Shown: one piece after another, positions 1 to 11,688 of the stretch
Layout of the letters: each line of letters opens with the position of its first letter
Position numbering within the stretch: the first letter of the stretch is position 1
Notes under the pieces: generated by a model
Database searches by the model: none
What the model was told of the DNA's origin: nothing
The model's input: only the letters and a program-made list of their open reading frames with translations
Source: Osedax fenrisi
Taxonomy: Eukaryota > Annelida > Polychaeta > Sabellida > Siboglinidae
Assembly (NCBI GenBank): GCA_964019155.1
Contig: OZ025245.1
Span: 2,464,343 to 2,528,342, forward strand
Direction: 5' to 3'
Length of the DNA stretch: 64,000 bases
Position numbers and translations under genes: made by a program

Positions 1-674
1 CCTATCTTCAAGAACTACACAATAAAATGGAATTTCGAGCACATAACTTCGAGTCCATACTACCCTGAATCCAACGGACCTGCCGAAAGACACATCCAAA
101 CCATCAAAAATATAATAAAGAAAACAGAGTCAAGAAATCTAGCGGCAGCGCTTCTCTCATGGAGGAAGACACTAATCGATGCGAACACACCCAGCCCCTA
201 TCATTTCCTGTTCCATCAATCAGCAGAAACTACGCCAACATATGCAGCAAACAAGAAATGACCATCAACAAATTCAAGAGTAGCCGAAGGAAGAATGAAG
301 AAATACAACTAAAACTAAACGACCAAGTATACATACGTCACCCCATACATCATACATGGGACAAGGCGGAAATACTAAACCGCATAACAGAACCTCACTC
401 TTATGACGTTATCACTCCGCTCGGAAATACGTATAGACGCGCACAGCATCATATTCGTCCATTATTACCTATCACCCCCATTAACCATAACATTAATAAT
501 ATGCCTATTATACATAATACTAATCTATCTCCTCCATATACAGGAAATGTAACTCTGGAAAGGGACGTCGATACTGGTACGAGGCCACCAGAACAACAAA
601 CGACGGATACATCCGAGCCACTACGACGAAGCACAAGAATTCGACGACTTCCTCAACGTTACTCACCCTGCTGA
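1..674 (+). pseudogene. Ty3/gypsy retrotransposon integrase, C-terminal part, frameshifted
   Basis: Integrase joins retrotransposon cDNA to host DNA. The window opens inside its catalytic core: frame 1 (1-258) reads SSPYYPESNGPAERHIQT, the conserved block around the last catalytic Glu of the D,D-35-E triad (the E of AER). That frame stops at TGA 259-261. The C-terminal part continues in frame 3: basic stretch FKSSRRKNEEIQLKLNDQVY, then a GPY/F-like module (W..AEI.......SYDVITPLGNTYRR..HHIRP), then a low-complexity tail ending RRSTRIRRLPQRY, as is usual for gypsy pol ends, with stop at 672-674. At least one frameshift lies near 240-265, so this copy is dead. A polypurine tract and probable LTR follow within 60 bp, which fits the 3' end of an element. 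The rest of pol lies outside the window. Family assignment is from motifs and is firm; the clade is not determined. Confidence 0.85.
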
Positions 675-718
675 ACGAAAGGGAGTAGGGAAGCATGGCG
701 AACTGACTTTTCTCCCAC

Positions 719-729
719 AGGAGAGAGGA
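719..729 (+). other. Polypurine tract of the Ty3/gypsy element
   Basis: AGGAGAGAGGA lies 45 bp after the integrase stop and directly abuts TGTTAT, a typical LTR 5' end. This is where plus-strand DNA synthesis of an LTR retrotransposon is primed. The placement supports the call; there is no second copy to compare. Confidence 0.6.
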
Positions 730-1028
730 TGTTATACGTTTATATATCTATATGCGTACACACGCTATAAGTGTACATATGTCTATATATATGTTACACG
801 TATATGTATATGTAGACGTAGACGTATAAACGCTATAAACATGCATGTTTATTCATGATCCAGATAACAGATAATTGTTACATAACTTGTGGTTATCTTC
901 ACTAATTACCGCACCAGCTTAGCTATGCTGATCATCTCTCGCGTGCACTGGCAGTAATGTAATAAACTATCTATATACTAGTTATCTTATTTAATACTAT
1001 ATCTATAATCTAATATATATCTATACAC
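730..1028 (+). repeat. Probable 3' LTR of the Ty3/gypsy element
   Basis: It starts TGTTATACG immediately after the polypurine tract. It contains several (TA)-rich hexamers, a GC-richer core at 910-955, and AATAAA at 960-965 as a possible polyadenylation signal. No clean matching CA-terminus is visible, and the 5' LTR is outside the window, so the right boundary near 1028 is a guess. A more distant TGTTAT-starting LTR occurs at 63183 but is not the same sequence. Confidence 0.4.
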
Positions 1029-1042
1029 ATATAAACTTATCA

Positions 1043-1130
1043 GGATGGACTGAAGAATAGAGGGCTGGAAGGAGGGAGGGAGGTAGGAAGGAGTGGAGGG
1101 CTCGAGTGAGAAAGGTAGGGAGGGATAAGT
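1043..1130. repeat. Purine-rich (GGGA/GGA) tract
   Basis: About 88 bases on the plus strand are almost all purine, with closely spaced G-runs (GGAAGGAGGGAGGGAGG and further runs). It stands out sharply from the surrounding 80% AT sequence. It could form triplex or quadruplex DNA; no gene or element boundary is tied to it. Confidence 0.6.
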
Positions 1131-1328
1131 GTGCCGTTAGTAAACAACAATAAACATTAGAGGAGGACTTCCAACTAATGAGGATGTATGAGTTATAACT
1201 ATACACATCACTCTTTAGCTATCTACATCTATAATGTATAACACTAAGATATACAATGTGTAGCATGAGGTAATATATCCATCAATTTGAATACTTGTGT
1301 AATACATACAATAACAGTATTTAGTGAT

Positions 1329-1399
1329 CACACACACACACACACACCCACACATAAACACACACCCACACACATAAACACACACACACACACACACAT
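1329..1399. repeat. (CA)n microsatellite
   Basis: CA dinucleotides with CACACC and CATAAACA interruptions. Open frames read across it only because the repeat lacks stops. Confidence 0.85.
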
Positions 1400-2310
1400 A
1401 TTACCTAATTAGTTTAGACACGTCCTCTTCCACTCTTTATGAAAGTATTCGGTTGTGCTTCAATTATCATTAATACACAAACAGGTGTGTCTTTAGTTTT
1501 GACTTGAAATATATATGTAGAGATAAACACATACACATATACATATACATATAAATACACATGAGAATCTATACACAAACCATCAGATGATTTCAAAACA
1601 GAATCTGGATCGCAGACAAAGGACTTAGCTTGTTGTTTACATGCCTGTGGAGATTTCTGAGGGTCAGGGTAATCTGAAGGGATTAGGACACAAGGAGGTT
1701 ATTCATAAAGGGTTAGTATAGTATGAATATAGGGTTAGTGAACAGTGTGTGGCAGGGTGTGGCAGGTTACAAGGGTATAATACTACTATCAAATACAAAT
1801 ATCCTTTTATCAAATAATCAAATACAAATAAAAATATTTATTATTATATTCTAATAAAAATACAACTAAACTTCAACAAATACAAATAGAATATAAATAA
1901 TCTAATACTACTTGATATTTGTATTATATCTAACAAACAATATAACAAATAATAGCTATTCAAAATATGCATTTGATAAACAAATCTAATCAGATATAAC
2001 CATGTTATAATTAATATATTAAATATACTATATTTGTATGCATATAAGTATACATATAATCCATTAGATATACATATACATATATGTGTGCGCTGAAGTG
2101 CTAACAATTACAGAATAGCTACATTTCAAATTGAAAATATAAAAGGTAATGCAAAAAAATGAACAGGCAAAATATTGTATTTTCTAAAAATAAATTATAT
2201 CATTTCTAAATAGGTTCGGTTTGGGTTTGGGATTAAACATGATAAAGTTAATTATAAATTTTTTATTATTATTTTAAATCACTTCTAATAAGTCACACAT
2301 TCTGATATTA

Positions 2311-2353
<43 letters not shown>

Positions 2354-3599
2354 AGTGTATATATATATGTAGTGATATCAGTAATGTTGAATATAAAATA
2401 TGTTTATTATATTCAGAAATTAATCATATTAATTATAAATAACTTTGTAAATCATTACAAATATATTTATTATAAATAATTATTTTTACATTCATGATTA
2501 TTAAATTCCTAAAATAATATTAGGATATACAGTAGACCGGTTCGTTCGAATCATTTTTTAATCCTTCATATAAAATATAATACATATCTATATTTTAGTA
2601 TATGTATAAATAATTTGTATAGAAAAATAGTTACCTTTGGTCACGAAGCATTTAAAGTTTGATATATAAATTATTATTTTAAAATAAAATGTATAATATG
2701 TCATTTATAATAGTAATGATGCCATATTATTATCTTTGATGTTTACAAATGTTTAAATTAATATTTAAAATTAATTATGTATTTGTATAATATTTAATGA
2801 ATTAATATAATATATACCATTATTTATATTTATTATTAATATAATATCTATATTTTATTTTTATATCTACAAATTACCAATATTAATGTCTCCTAAAACT
2901 CGAGAAAATACACCATTTTACAAAGTATTTATTTCAAAATAATTCAAAAAAAATAATTAATTTTTAAAAATTAATATATATAATTATACTTTACATACAT
3001 TTAAGTGATCAGAGTGTATTGGATTGTGGATATAAGTTAGATATAAGTGTCCTTTATACAAATAATATTAAAAAAATTAAAAAATATGTAAACTTATTTT
3101 GTATTTCATATTTCAAATAAAAACCAAAAAAATTTATAAATATTGTTAATTTTTGTTCTAAAATAATTTTTAATTTTTTAATAATTAATTTGAATTTTAT
3201 TATTATTATCTATAAATTATATATTTTAATTTTTTAAATTAAATTGTAATAATTTATTTATATTAAATTATACGATTTTTAGATATTTTTTTTTACTAAA
3301 ATTATTTTATAAAATTTGGGCATCTAGATTGTTATGAAAAATATTTTGTATTGTTAATACTACTTGTAATATATGTTTCTAGGATATATCCATAGTTGGC
3401 TTAAAAAAAATCATTCAATTTTATAAAAATTTAATAAAACTTATTTCTATATCTCCCCCATGTTAAATTTTATATGTATTCAATGTTAAAATGTTCTCGT
3501 GACATAAAATTATTTAAGATATAGGTCTAACATTTTAAACACTTATTCATCATAGCATACATAATTGTCAGATGTGAAGGTTTATAAAATTACGAAAAA
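1400..3599. other. AT-rich DNA without recognisable genes
   Basis: Very AT-rich, with a (TA)n tract at about 2308-2350, short (CATATA)n at about 1525-1560 and many A/T homopolymers. I see no protein motif on either strand and no terminal-repeat element. Confidence 0.6.
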
Positions 3600-3790
3600 A
3601 AAATTAGTACGAACCGGTCTAATATACAGTGTATATTGTACATTATACAGTGTATATTCTACATACGTTGCTACATTGAGGTTGATGCACCTTACTAGGT
3701 CACCTCTCTATGTAGACATTACATCACTAACTCGATATGGTCCAGGCGCCGGTAGAAGCATTAGCAAACACCACCCTTACAGTTAGAAGG
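3600..3790. other. Small GC-richer island, not recognised
   Basis: Between 3660 and 3785 base composition rises well above the flanks (for example CCAGGCGCCGG near 3742). A 73-codon plus-strand frame (3565-3786) crosses it; on the minus strand a short frame also reads through. I recognise no family in either. It could be an isolated exon or an old element fragment. A (TA)n tract follows at about 3910-3950. Confidence 0.3.
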
Positions 3791-3906
3791 AACAAAACTA
3801 TATGTATTATCATGTTTGTCTGCTGTAGTAGTAGTAGACTGGTTTTACTATAGGATTTTATTATTAAATGTATTCATTCAATGAATTTCATTGTATACAA
3901 TATATT

Positions 3907-3953
<47 letters not shown>

Positions 3954-4527
3954 TTAATTTGTAACTGTATCAAAGTTATAAAAGTTACAGCCACATATAT
4001 TCAATAATAGTAGGTGTTATCAATAAATAAAGAGGTGTGCTTAAGGGGGTTGCGCTTATTAGATAAATATTCTATAAGTTCATAATTATTATTCTTTATT
4101 AGTGTAAACGTATATATTTATAAAGAATCAGAAAAACTAGTTATTATGTTTGATATTTGTTAAATAAAGTTTAACGAATAAAATATAGAACGCAAATTTC
4201 TAGAATATATATACTGTACAGAATAATAATTATTAATATAAAATTATTATACAATTTGGCGATATATTTAGCATAATTTCTTTAGTTATTTATAGCGTAC
4301 AGGTGGGGATTCTATTTTTAAATATCGGTAGCTATAACTCGTATTCCTGTACAAATAATATAATACAATATTCAAATGATTCATGGATAATAATTATTGA
4401 TATAAAATAGCACATGTATTGTTAATTAATCTGATTTTGATTCTGTATATTTATTAACAATACTTAATATTTATTTACAATATACATATATTTTATATAT
4501 ATATATATTATATATAGTATAAGCAAT

Positions 4528-4994
4528 ATATATACAAATATTTTCCGAAGGAAAGATATAACACTTACGCGAAATCGTGTAATTCGAATTTGTATACAAA
4601 ATACCCTGGTGCCACCTATAGCGGGTTACTTTTAGGAACTATGCGTTGTTTATAATGTAAATTCGTATTTAACTATAGACTTTTAAAATGTTAAATAATA
4701 TGCTTTAAAATTAATATTTATATGATGAAAACTAAGTGTTCATTCTAATATATAACAAACAAATATGATATTTATGTTTTAAATGCTATAAGTATATATT
4801 TAGTGAGTAAAAGTTAATTTATATTGCATGTAATTTAATAGAGCAATGAAAACATTGTTGTATGCAAACAGAGCCGAACCTAAATCTATTTCAGTGATTT
4901 CGATACTACTGCTAGCAGCGCAGGGGATATTACTAAATTACGTTGCATGCATAGGGAGTGTTATATCTTTGCTTCGCAAAATCTTTGATATATA
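4528..4994 (+). mobile_element. 454-bp MITE family, copy 1
   Basis: A non-autonomous DNA transposon. The element is 4535-4987, flanked by ATATATA on both sides (4528-4534, 4988-4994), a 7-bp target-site duplication. Termini form an imperfect 31-bp inverted repeat: CAAATATTTTCCGAAGG at left, reverse complement of CGCAAAATCTTTG at right, both leading into AAAGATATAACACT. The interior is non-coding and matches the copies at 54072-54525 (same orientation) and 62285-62738 (inverted) almost throughout. The 7-bp duplication fits P-like or Dada-like superfamilies better than Tc1/mariner or hAT, but no transposase is present to decide. Confidence 0.85.
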
Positions 4995-5152
4995 TCTAAG
5001 CGGTTTGATTGACTAAATCTAATATTCTATATATATATATACAACAATAGAAATATCTCAATTTGACGTCTTTATAGGAAAAAGATACGAATCATTTATA
5101 TTTTTATTCATATTTATTATACCATAAACCACAAATTTTAATAAATGATTAC

Positions 5153-5183
<31 letters not shown>

Positions 5184-5544
5184 AAGTGAATCAGTATTAA
5201 TATATAATAATAATAATAATATTTATAAGAAGAATTAAATTTTGTTTTCCTGTTAATTTACAAGCGAAGTTATATAAGTAGTCTTCGTAAAGGGCTGGCT
5301 TCAGAGTAATATAGTTGTTGTACAGTTATCATGCTATGCTATAGATCAATAGTATTACATCTAGTTAACCACTAATATATATGAACTACGAGAACAATAA
5401 AATAGTGTGGAAATTAATTCATATTCAATCAAATTTTCTAAGAAATCATATCAAAAAGTGGTGTACAGCATATCGCAGAATATTTAAATATATTAGAAAC
5501 TTCATAGTTGGGCGTGATTATTAGTCATGTAATTGTTAATGGTA

Positions 5545-5596
<52 letters not shown>

Positions 5597-6208
5597 GTAT
5601 ATAATATATAATATATACATACCAAAATCAAATAAAAAAACATATATTATATTATATAATTTACCAGTATATATATTCAATATTAATATTATGTATAAAT
5701 AATATATATCCATTTATTATAAAATATATACATACCAATAAATATATACATACCAAAATCAAATAAAAAAATATATATTATATTATATAATTTACCAGTA
5801 TATATATTCAATATTAATATTATGTATAAATAATATATATCCATTTATTATAAAACACAATACATTGCAATTCACGCCCACCTTTGAATTTTGTAATATA
5901 ATTATTAAATAATTTTAAATTAAATTAAAATAAATTTTTTAATTTAAATAGTTAGGACAACTAACCGGTTTAGTTACTAAACCACTCCTAAATTAATACC
6001 CGTTTTATAACCATTATTTAATATTCAATATAATTCAATATAATATTTAATATATATTTAATATAATTATTATAATATTATATTTAATATAATTATTATA
6101 TTATAATAATATAATATTATTATTATAATACTTATAATAATATATTCAATATTATATTGAATATATTATATATTATTATATATTATATACTATTATTATA
6201 ATAATTAT
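4995..6208. other. AT-rich DNA with simple repeats
   Basis: Holds (TTA)n at about 5158-5183, (TAA)n near 5205, (TA)n at about 5550-5592, a 131-bp tandem duplication described separately, and at 6000-6200 a dense run of TTAATATAAT-type short palindromes. No coding motif seen. Confidence 0.6.
5611..5872. repeat. 131-bp direct tandem duplication
   Basis: The block beginning ACCAAAATCAAATAAAAAAA at 5621 recurs at 5752 with only small differences, followed in both copies by the same sequence to CATTTATTATAAAA. Offset is 131 bp. High identity implies a recent duplication. No gene is involved. Confidence 0.8.
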
Positions 6209-6217
6209 AGTATATAC

Positions 6218-7165
6218 GGTGTCAGGACATTACGCGGTATTAGATTACGCGGTATACCAATGCGCGGTATTAAAAATACGTTTCTTAATTACGCGGTATA
6301 CACATCCGCGGTATTATAAATGCATTTTTACCAATTCGCGGTATTTTTATAATATAAAATATGTGTATAATCTATCAATTATATTTATGCAAATTTACAC
6401 AATATTATAATGTATATAATATATTTTAATTATTTAAATATAATACTATTACCAAACATATATAAATACGTACTTATATACCAATGATAACGTAAATAAA
6501 CAGTAAAACGTATTAAAACGTTTTAAAAATTTGCATTATTTGTATCTATATATTTAGATAATAAATGTAACATTGATATCATTATTGTAGCATTATTAAA
6601 GTATTGTAATACTATAGTATATCATACAGATGCGTAGCCTACTTATATATTAAGATTATCATTGATAATGTAAATAACTACGTTTTTAAATTAAAATTTG
6701 CATTATTTATATTCTATTTATATTAAATATATAACAATAAGTAGGATATAGCAATTTTTATTTTGTAGCTAGAATAACATTATTAATACCATTGGAAAGA
6801 GGATAAAACAGTAATACAAGGTTCATATTTTACTTTTTTGATATAATTAATAATAAAAAAGTTATGGTCAAAAGAATGGCCAGATTTGAGGGTATTAATT
6901 CAGACAGCTATTACTGTAATTGCGGCGCAATTTTTATTTGTAGCTAGAATACAATTATTAATACCATTGGAAAGAGGATTCAAAAGTAATATAAGTTTCA
7001 TATTTTACTTTTTTGATATAATTAATAATAAAAAAGTTATGTACAAAAGAATGGCCAGATTTGAGGGTATTAATTCAGACAACTATTACATTTAAAATAT
7101 ACAGATATTTTGGTAATTGAATTTTTATCAACTAATATTCAATTTTTTTATACTTTTTTAATTAT
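6218..7165 (+). repeat. Left arm of the foldback element
   Basis: Starts with six CGCGGTAT motifs, then AT-rich sequence, then a 176-bp direct duplication (6752-6927 and 6928-7095) containing AAAGAATGGCCAGATTTGAG. The reading frame across 6886-7095 is part of this duplicated non-coding arm and has no recognisable domain. Confidence 0.8.
6233..6344 (+). promoter_or_regulatory. Phased subterminal CGCGGTAT motif array
   Basis: CGCGGTAT begins at 6233, 6248, 6263, 6292, 6307 and 6337, all in direct orientation, so spacings are 15, 15, 29, 15 and 30 bp. The mirror-image set (ATACCGCG) lies at about 10210-10328 in the other arm. Repeated subterminal motifs are the usual binding sites of transposases in several superfamilies; that role is inferred here from position and regularity. 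Confidence 0.65.
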
Positions 7166-9384
7166 TATTATATAATAATAATTATAATTTTAAATAATAA
7201 TATAATAATATTTTGTATTTACTATTAATTACTGAAATAATCCATTTTACACTAAATTAGTATGATTATTTAATATAATTTGCTAATTAATATTCATTTA
7301 CAAACTCAGTTTATACGGTAGTACTTATTGTGTACAGTTTAAAACTGTATATGAAATGTTTACTATAGTTATTTTATAATTATATATATATATATATATA
7401 TATTTGTTAATTAAAAACAACTATTAGTTATTATATAATGCATTCTAAGAATAAATTATAAGCATTAGTGCATTTTTTGAAATACACAAAGAATATTACC
7501 AAATCAATCTACAATAGAAATACATTACATAACTACAAACTAAACTAGTCTAATATTAAATACTTGATAAAAATAAACCTAGTATTGATTGCAATTAGCT
7601 TAACTTGAATAATAAATGAAAAAGACAATAAATGCATTTCTGTCATTGTTGGTGTATAAATGCTTTATTCATATTGGTATATTTGCCATTCTACAACAGT
7701 GGGATAGTGTATATAAAGACAATAATGTGTATATTAGTTTATTACTTTTTTCTAAACTTGTATACATTGTGAATTGTATGTGAAATTGAGTCAGGAAGCA
7801 CACGGTTGTGATGGTTGCAATAGATGGCAGCATAAAAAATGTAATACAGGGGTTAGTAGAGTTATTTATAGAGGATGTATGTAAGAGGGAAGACATAGAT
7901 TGGAGATGTATACATTTTTATGAGGTAGAAGTAGAGCATGATGTATAAGGTGATAAATGTGTAGATGTAGAAGTAGAAAATAATGTAGAGGTAGAAGTAA
8001 AGAATAATGTAGATGTAGAAGGTGATAATTATGTATGGGTAGAAGTAGAGAATGATGTAGAGGTAGAAGTAGAGAATAATGTAGATGTAGAAGGTGATAA
8101 TTATGTAGAGGTAGAAGTAGAGAATGATGTAGAGGTAGAAGTAGATAATGATGTAGAGGTAAAAGGTGAGAATGATCATTCTCATATCGATATAGAGGTA
8201 GATGGTGATAATGATGTAGAAGTAGAGAATTATGTAGAGGTAGAAGGTAATAATTATGTAGGGGTAGAAGTAGAGTTTCTAATGTAGGTAATGTTGTAAT
8301 TCGAAAAGAACTATGGAAAAATTAAAGAAGCGAATTTTAAATTTAAAAAATTATCACTGATCCATCAATAATCTAATAATGTTGTATATATAATTGTTTA
8401 TTAACTGTCTACATAGTGAATTATCATACTAATAAATGCCTATAATTTACAGTTTAAATTATATTCATTAAAGATAGTAGATGTATTCCATTTGAGGCTA
8501 AAGAGATCCATGGATATAACTATGCTGCTATTGGAGATTGGGCATAAAAAGATAACTGTTTTAAATTCAACCTGGGTACTTTTTCATATGGTCATTATTA
8601 TTATATTATCTAAAATTTTATATTTACCCATATTAATTTGTTAACATTATATATTTTGATAACATAACATTATATACTTGCTAATTGGACTTAGTTCTGA
8701 ATACTGATGTTCAAAATACCTTTATATTTAAAATTCGTAGGAAATCGTGGAAATTTGGTGAATACATATTACAAAGCCATGTCATTTCGTTATATCATTA
8801 TATTGTTGTGTTTATATGTTATAAGTTATAACTAAACATATCTGTTTATACATACACCAAACTAAATATTGAAACACACCATTAGTAATAATATGATTAT
8901 ATAGATGATATATATATATCTTATTTATTTAAGAAAATATGTAATTGAATAAAGTAAATAATGTAAAGTATATTTGCCAAACTATAATTATAGTTATGTT
9001 AACATGTTAACATGCAAATTTGAATAAATAATGTATAACATACTATATGTAAATATACAGATATTGTAAAAAATAATAAAATAAATATGTAATATAGTTT
9101 AAATATACACAGCAGTGAAATATTTTAAAAATCTTCAGCAGCTTAACATAAATTGATACTTCTTAGCTTTGTAATCTGTAATAATAAATGTATTGTAAAT
9201 TAATTGTGAAGTTAAAATGTAAATGTTGTTATTATTTGTATAGTAAATTTATTTATTTATTCAAGATTATTTAAAAAAATTAATTTAAAAATTAAAAAAA
9301 ATTCATATAAAAAGTTGAAAAAAATATTTCGTAAAAAAATAGTTATTTTATTTCATATAATGTAAAATCATATTTAAAATAATA
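7166..9384. other. Spacer of the foldback element
   Basis: Non-repetitive AT-rich sequence apart from the VEVEN-coding minisatellite at 7950-8287 and a short (TA)n near 7381. Minus-strand frames at 7669-7896 and 7862-8185 show no family motif. No transposase signature was found, so the element appears non-autonomous. Confidence 0.55.
7950..8287 (+). repeat. GATGTAGAGGTAGAAGTAGA minisatellite with open frame (Val/Glu/Asn-rich)
   Basis: Imperfect units of mainly 18 and 24 bp, nearly all purine plus T on the plus strand. Since units are multiples of three, the plus frame stays open from the TAA just before 7950 to the TAG at about 8287, giving repeated VEVENDVEVEVENN-like peptide. No ATG starts it, and an in-frame stop separates it from related sequence at 7910-7945. 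The antisense strand is open too (YLYIIxYF repeats). Either a relic of a repetitive acidic protein inside the element, or simply a minisatellite kept in frame; I favour the second. Confidence 0.5.
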
Positions 9385-10340
9385 TTTGAAAAAAAAATAT
9401 AAAAATATTGAATATTAGTTGATCAAAATTCAATTACCAAAATATCTGTATATTTTAAATGTAATAGCTGTCTGAATTAATACCCTCACATCTGGCCATA
9501 ACTTTTTTATTATTAATTATATCAACAAAATAAAATATGAACCTTATATTATATATTATATTACTTTTGAATCCTCTTTCCAATGGTATTAATAATTGTA
9601 TTCTAGCTACAAATAAAAATTGCGCCGCAATTACAGTAATAGCTGTCTGAATGAATTAATACCCTCAAATCTGGCCATTCTTTTGACCATAACTTTTTTA
9701 TTATTAATTATATCAAAAAAGTAAAATATGAACCTTATATTACTTTTGTATCCTCTTTCCAATGGTATTAATAATATTATTCTAGCTACAAAATAAAAAT
9801 TGCTATACTTATTTTATATATTTAATATAGGAACTCCCCTAAATAGAATATAAATAATGCACATTTTAATTTAAAAACGTAGTTATTTACATTATCAATG
9901 ATAATCTTAATATATAAGTATGCTACGCTTCTGTATGATATACTATAGTATTACAATACTTTAATAATGCTACAATAATGATATCAATGTTACATTTATT
10001 ATCTAAATATATAGATACAAATAATGCAAATTTTAAAACGTTTTAATACGTTTTACTGTTTATTTACGTTATCATTGGTATATAAGTACGTATTTATATA
10101 TGTTTGGTAATAGTATTATATTTAAATAATTAAAATATATTATATACATTATAATATTGTGTAAATTTGCATAAATATAATTTATAGATTATACACATAT
10201 TTTATATTATAAAAATACCGCGAATTGGTAAAATGCATTTATAATACCGCGGATGTGTATACCGCGTAATTAAGAAACGTATTTTTAATACCGCGCATTG
10301 GTATACCGCGTAATCTAATACCGCGTAATGTCCATAAACC
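9385..10340 (-). repeat. Right arm of the foldback element
   Basis: Reverse complement of 6218-7165, including the 176-bp duplication (ATCTGGCCATTC near 9670 and its partner ATCTGGCCATAA near 9490) and the ATACCGCG motif cluster. Differences from the left arm are scattered substitutions and small indels, for example an extra TATATTATAT near 9548. Confidence 0.8.
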
Positions 10341-10349
10341 AGTATATAC

Positions 10350-11030
10350 AGTATAGTATATAATATACTATTATAGTAACTATATAACAATCATTGTTAC
10401 AATGTATAATAACTTGTATACTATACTTATAAGTATAAACAATTTATCATATATACACTAATGTTTTCATATACTATATGTTAATATATATAATATTATA
10501 TTATATAATGATTATGATAATTTGTACTGAAATTATTTTAAAAATAATTAATAATTTAATATTTACCAATATAATATTGGTTGAATATTATATATATTGA
10601 ATATATACATAATACTGACTACTAATCTGTAAGTGTTTTACTAATTTAAAAGTTCATATTTTATAAGTTATATTGTATAATGATAATTACTAACAATCGA
10701 AAATGTAGAAATATTAACAATATACTTTTTTATTTGTTATTACAAATACATTTGTTATGATGATTCATCTATTTCATATTTATCATAGATATTAGATAGT
10801 TAGTAACTACTTTACATACATTTGGAGCGATTTACCTAAATACAAATAAGCGTTATAAATGATATACATTTATAAATTAATAAATGTTCTAACAATAATA
10901 AACTAATACTACCTCCTACGATTTTCCAAGGTTTCGTCAACTATTAGCATTATAAAATAATCTCCATAATATATTCTATGTGTATTTTATTAATAACTAT
11001 AAATATAGATTACCCATATTATTATTAATA
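10350..11030. other. AT-rich DNA, no feature seen
   Basis: Flank of the foldback element. No motif, repeat or coding signal recognised beyond short A/T runs. Confidence 0.5.
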
Positions 11031-11157
11031 TATATATATATATATTATATATTATATATTATATATTATATATTATATATTATATATTATATATTATATA
11101 TTATATATTATATATTATATATTATATATTATATATTATATATTATATATTATATAT

Positions 11158-11195
<38 letters not shown>
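11031..11195. repeat. (ATATATT)n heptanucleotide satellite block
   Basis: About 20 copies of a 7-bp unit (TTATATA register), followed by pure (TA)n. The 107-codon frame crossing it (YYILYII repeats) is an artefact of the repeat. More (TA)n follows at about 11377-11445. Confidence 0.85.
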
Positions 11196-11199
<4 letters not shown>

Positions 11200-11368
11200 C
11201 TGGGCACGATACTCAAAAAATGTATAATAGATACAATTACAAATACACACTTTTTTCTTATAATAGATACTATTACACTTACTTTAAAAAAAATTATAGT
11301 TAATATTATACATATATATATAGTAGAGTTATAAATTATATAGATATATATTATATCATATCATATAC

Positions 11369-11422
<54 letters not shown>

Positions 11423-11613
11423 TTATATATATATATATATATACCTATATATATATTCATTGATTATGAATTTGATAGTACATACTATGAACTATATATC
11501 AAGGTACATTATACTGAAATAATGTATGGAAATGTTTACTAGAAAGTGATTTTCTAGCAAGTTGTAGACGGATACCCCATTTAAATATACTAAATTTCCG
11601 GAAATTTCCCGAA

Positions 11614-11665
11614 AATAGGGGAAAGTAACCTAATATATTAGGTTACTTCAAATATATAAGGTTAC
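11614..11665 (+). mobile_element. Terminal fragment of a TA-GGGGAAAGT element with perfect hairpin
   Basis: TAGGGGAAAGTAACCTAATA is shared exactly with 49227 and its first part with the larger element at 12342. Bases 11623-11648 form a perfect 26-bp palindrome (AAGTAACCTAAT, AT, ATTAGGTTACTT). Probably an end of a TA-inserting transposon, either truncated or a minimal derivative in which both ends meet. Confidence 0.45.
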
Positions 11666-11688
11666 TGATAGTATACTAACATTAAATG

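Larger units (their letters stand above)
6209..10349. mobile_element. 4.1-kb foldback DNA transposon with ~950-bp inverted arms
   Basis: 6218-7165 is repeated in inverted orientation at about 9385-10340, leaving a spacer of about 2.2 kb. Outermost bases are GGTGTCAGGACATTACGCGG at left and, read inward from the right, GGTTTATGGACATTACGCGG. AGTATATAC flanks both ends (6209-6217 and 10341-10349), a putative 9-bp target-site duplication. Long terminal inverted repeats with 9-bp duplications are characteristic of Mutator-like elements (established); assigning this one to them is inference, because no transposase frame is visible. The flanks are rich in TATAC, so the 9-bp match has some chance of being fortuitous. 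Both arms show the same internal tandem duplication, so that arose before, or was homogenised with, the arm pair. Confidence 0.75.

Noticed and set aside
7669..8185. Minus-strand frames in the foldback spacer as transposase genes
   Set aside because: One is antisense to the VEVEN minisatellite, the other lacks any domain motif; neither has catalytic residues in context.
10980..11303. 107-codon YILYII protein
   Set aside because: Encoded by a 7-bp AT repeat.
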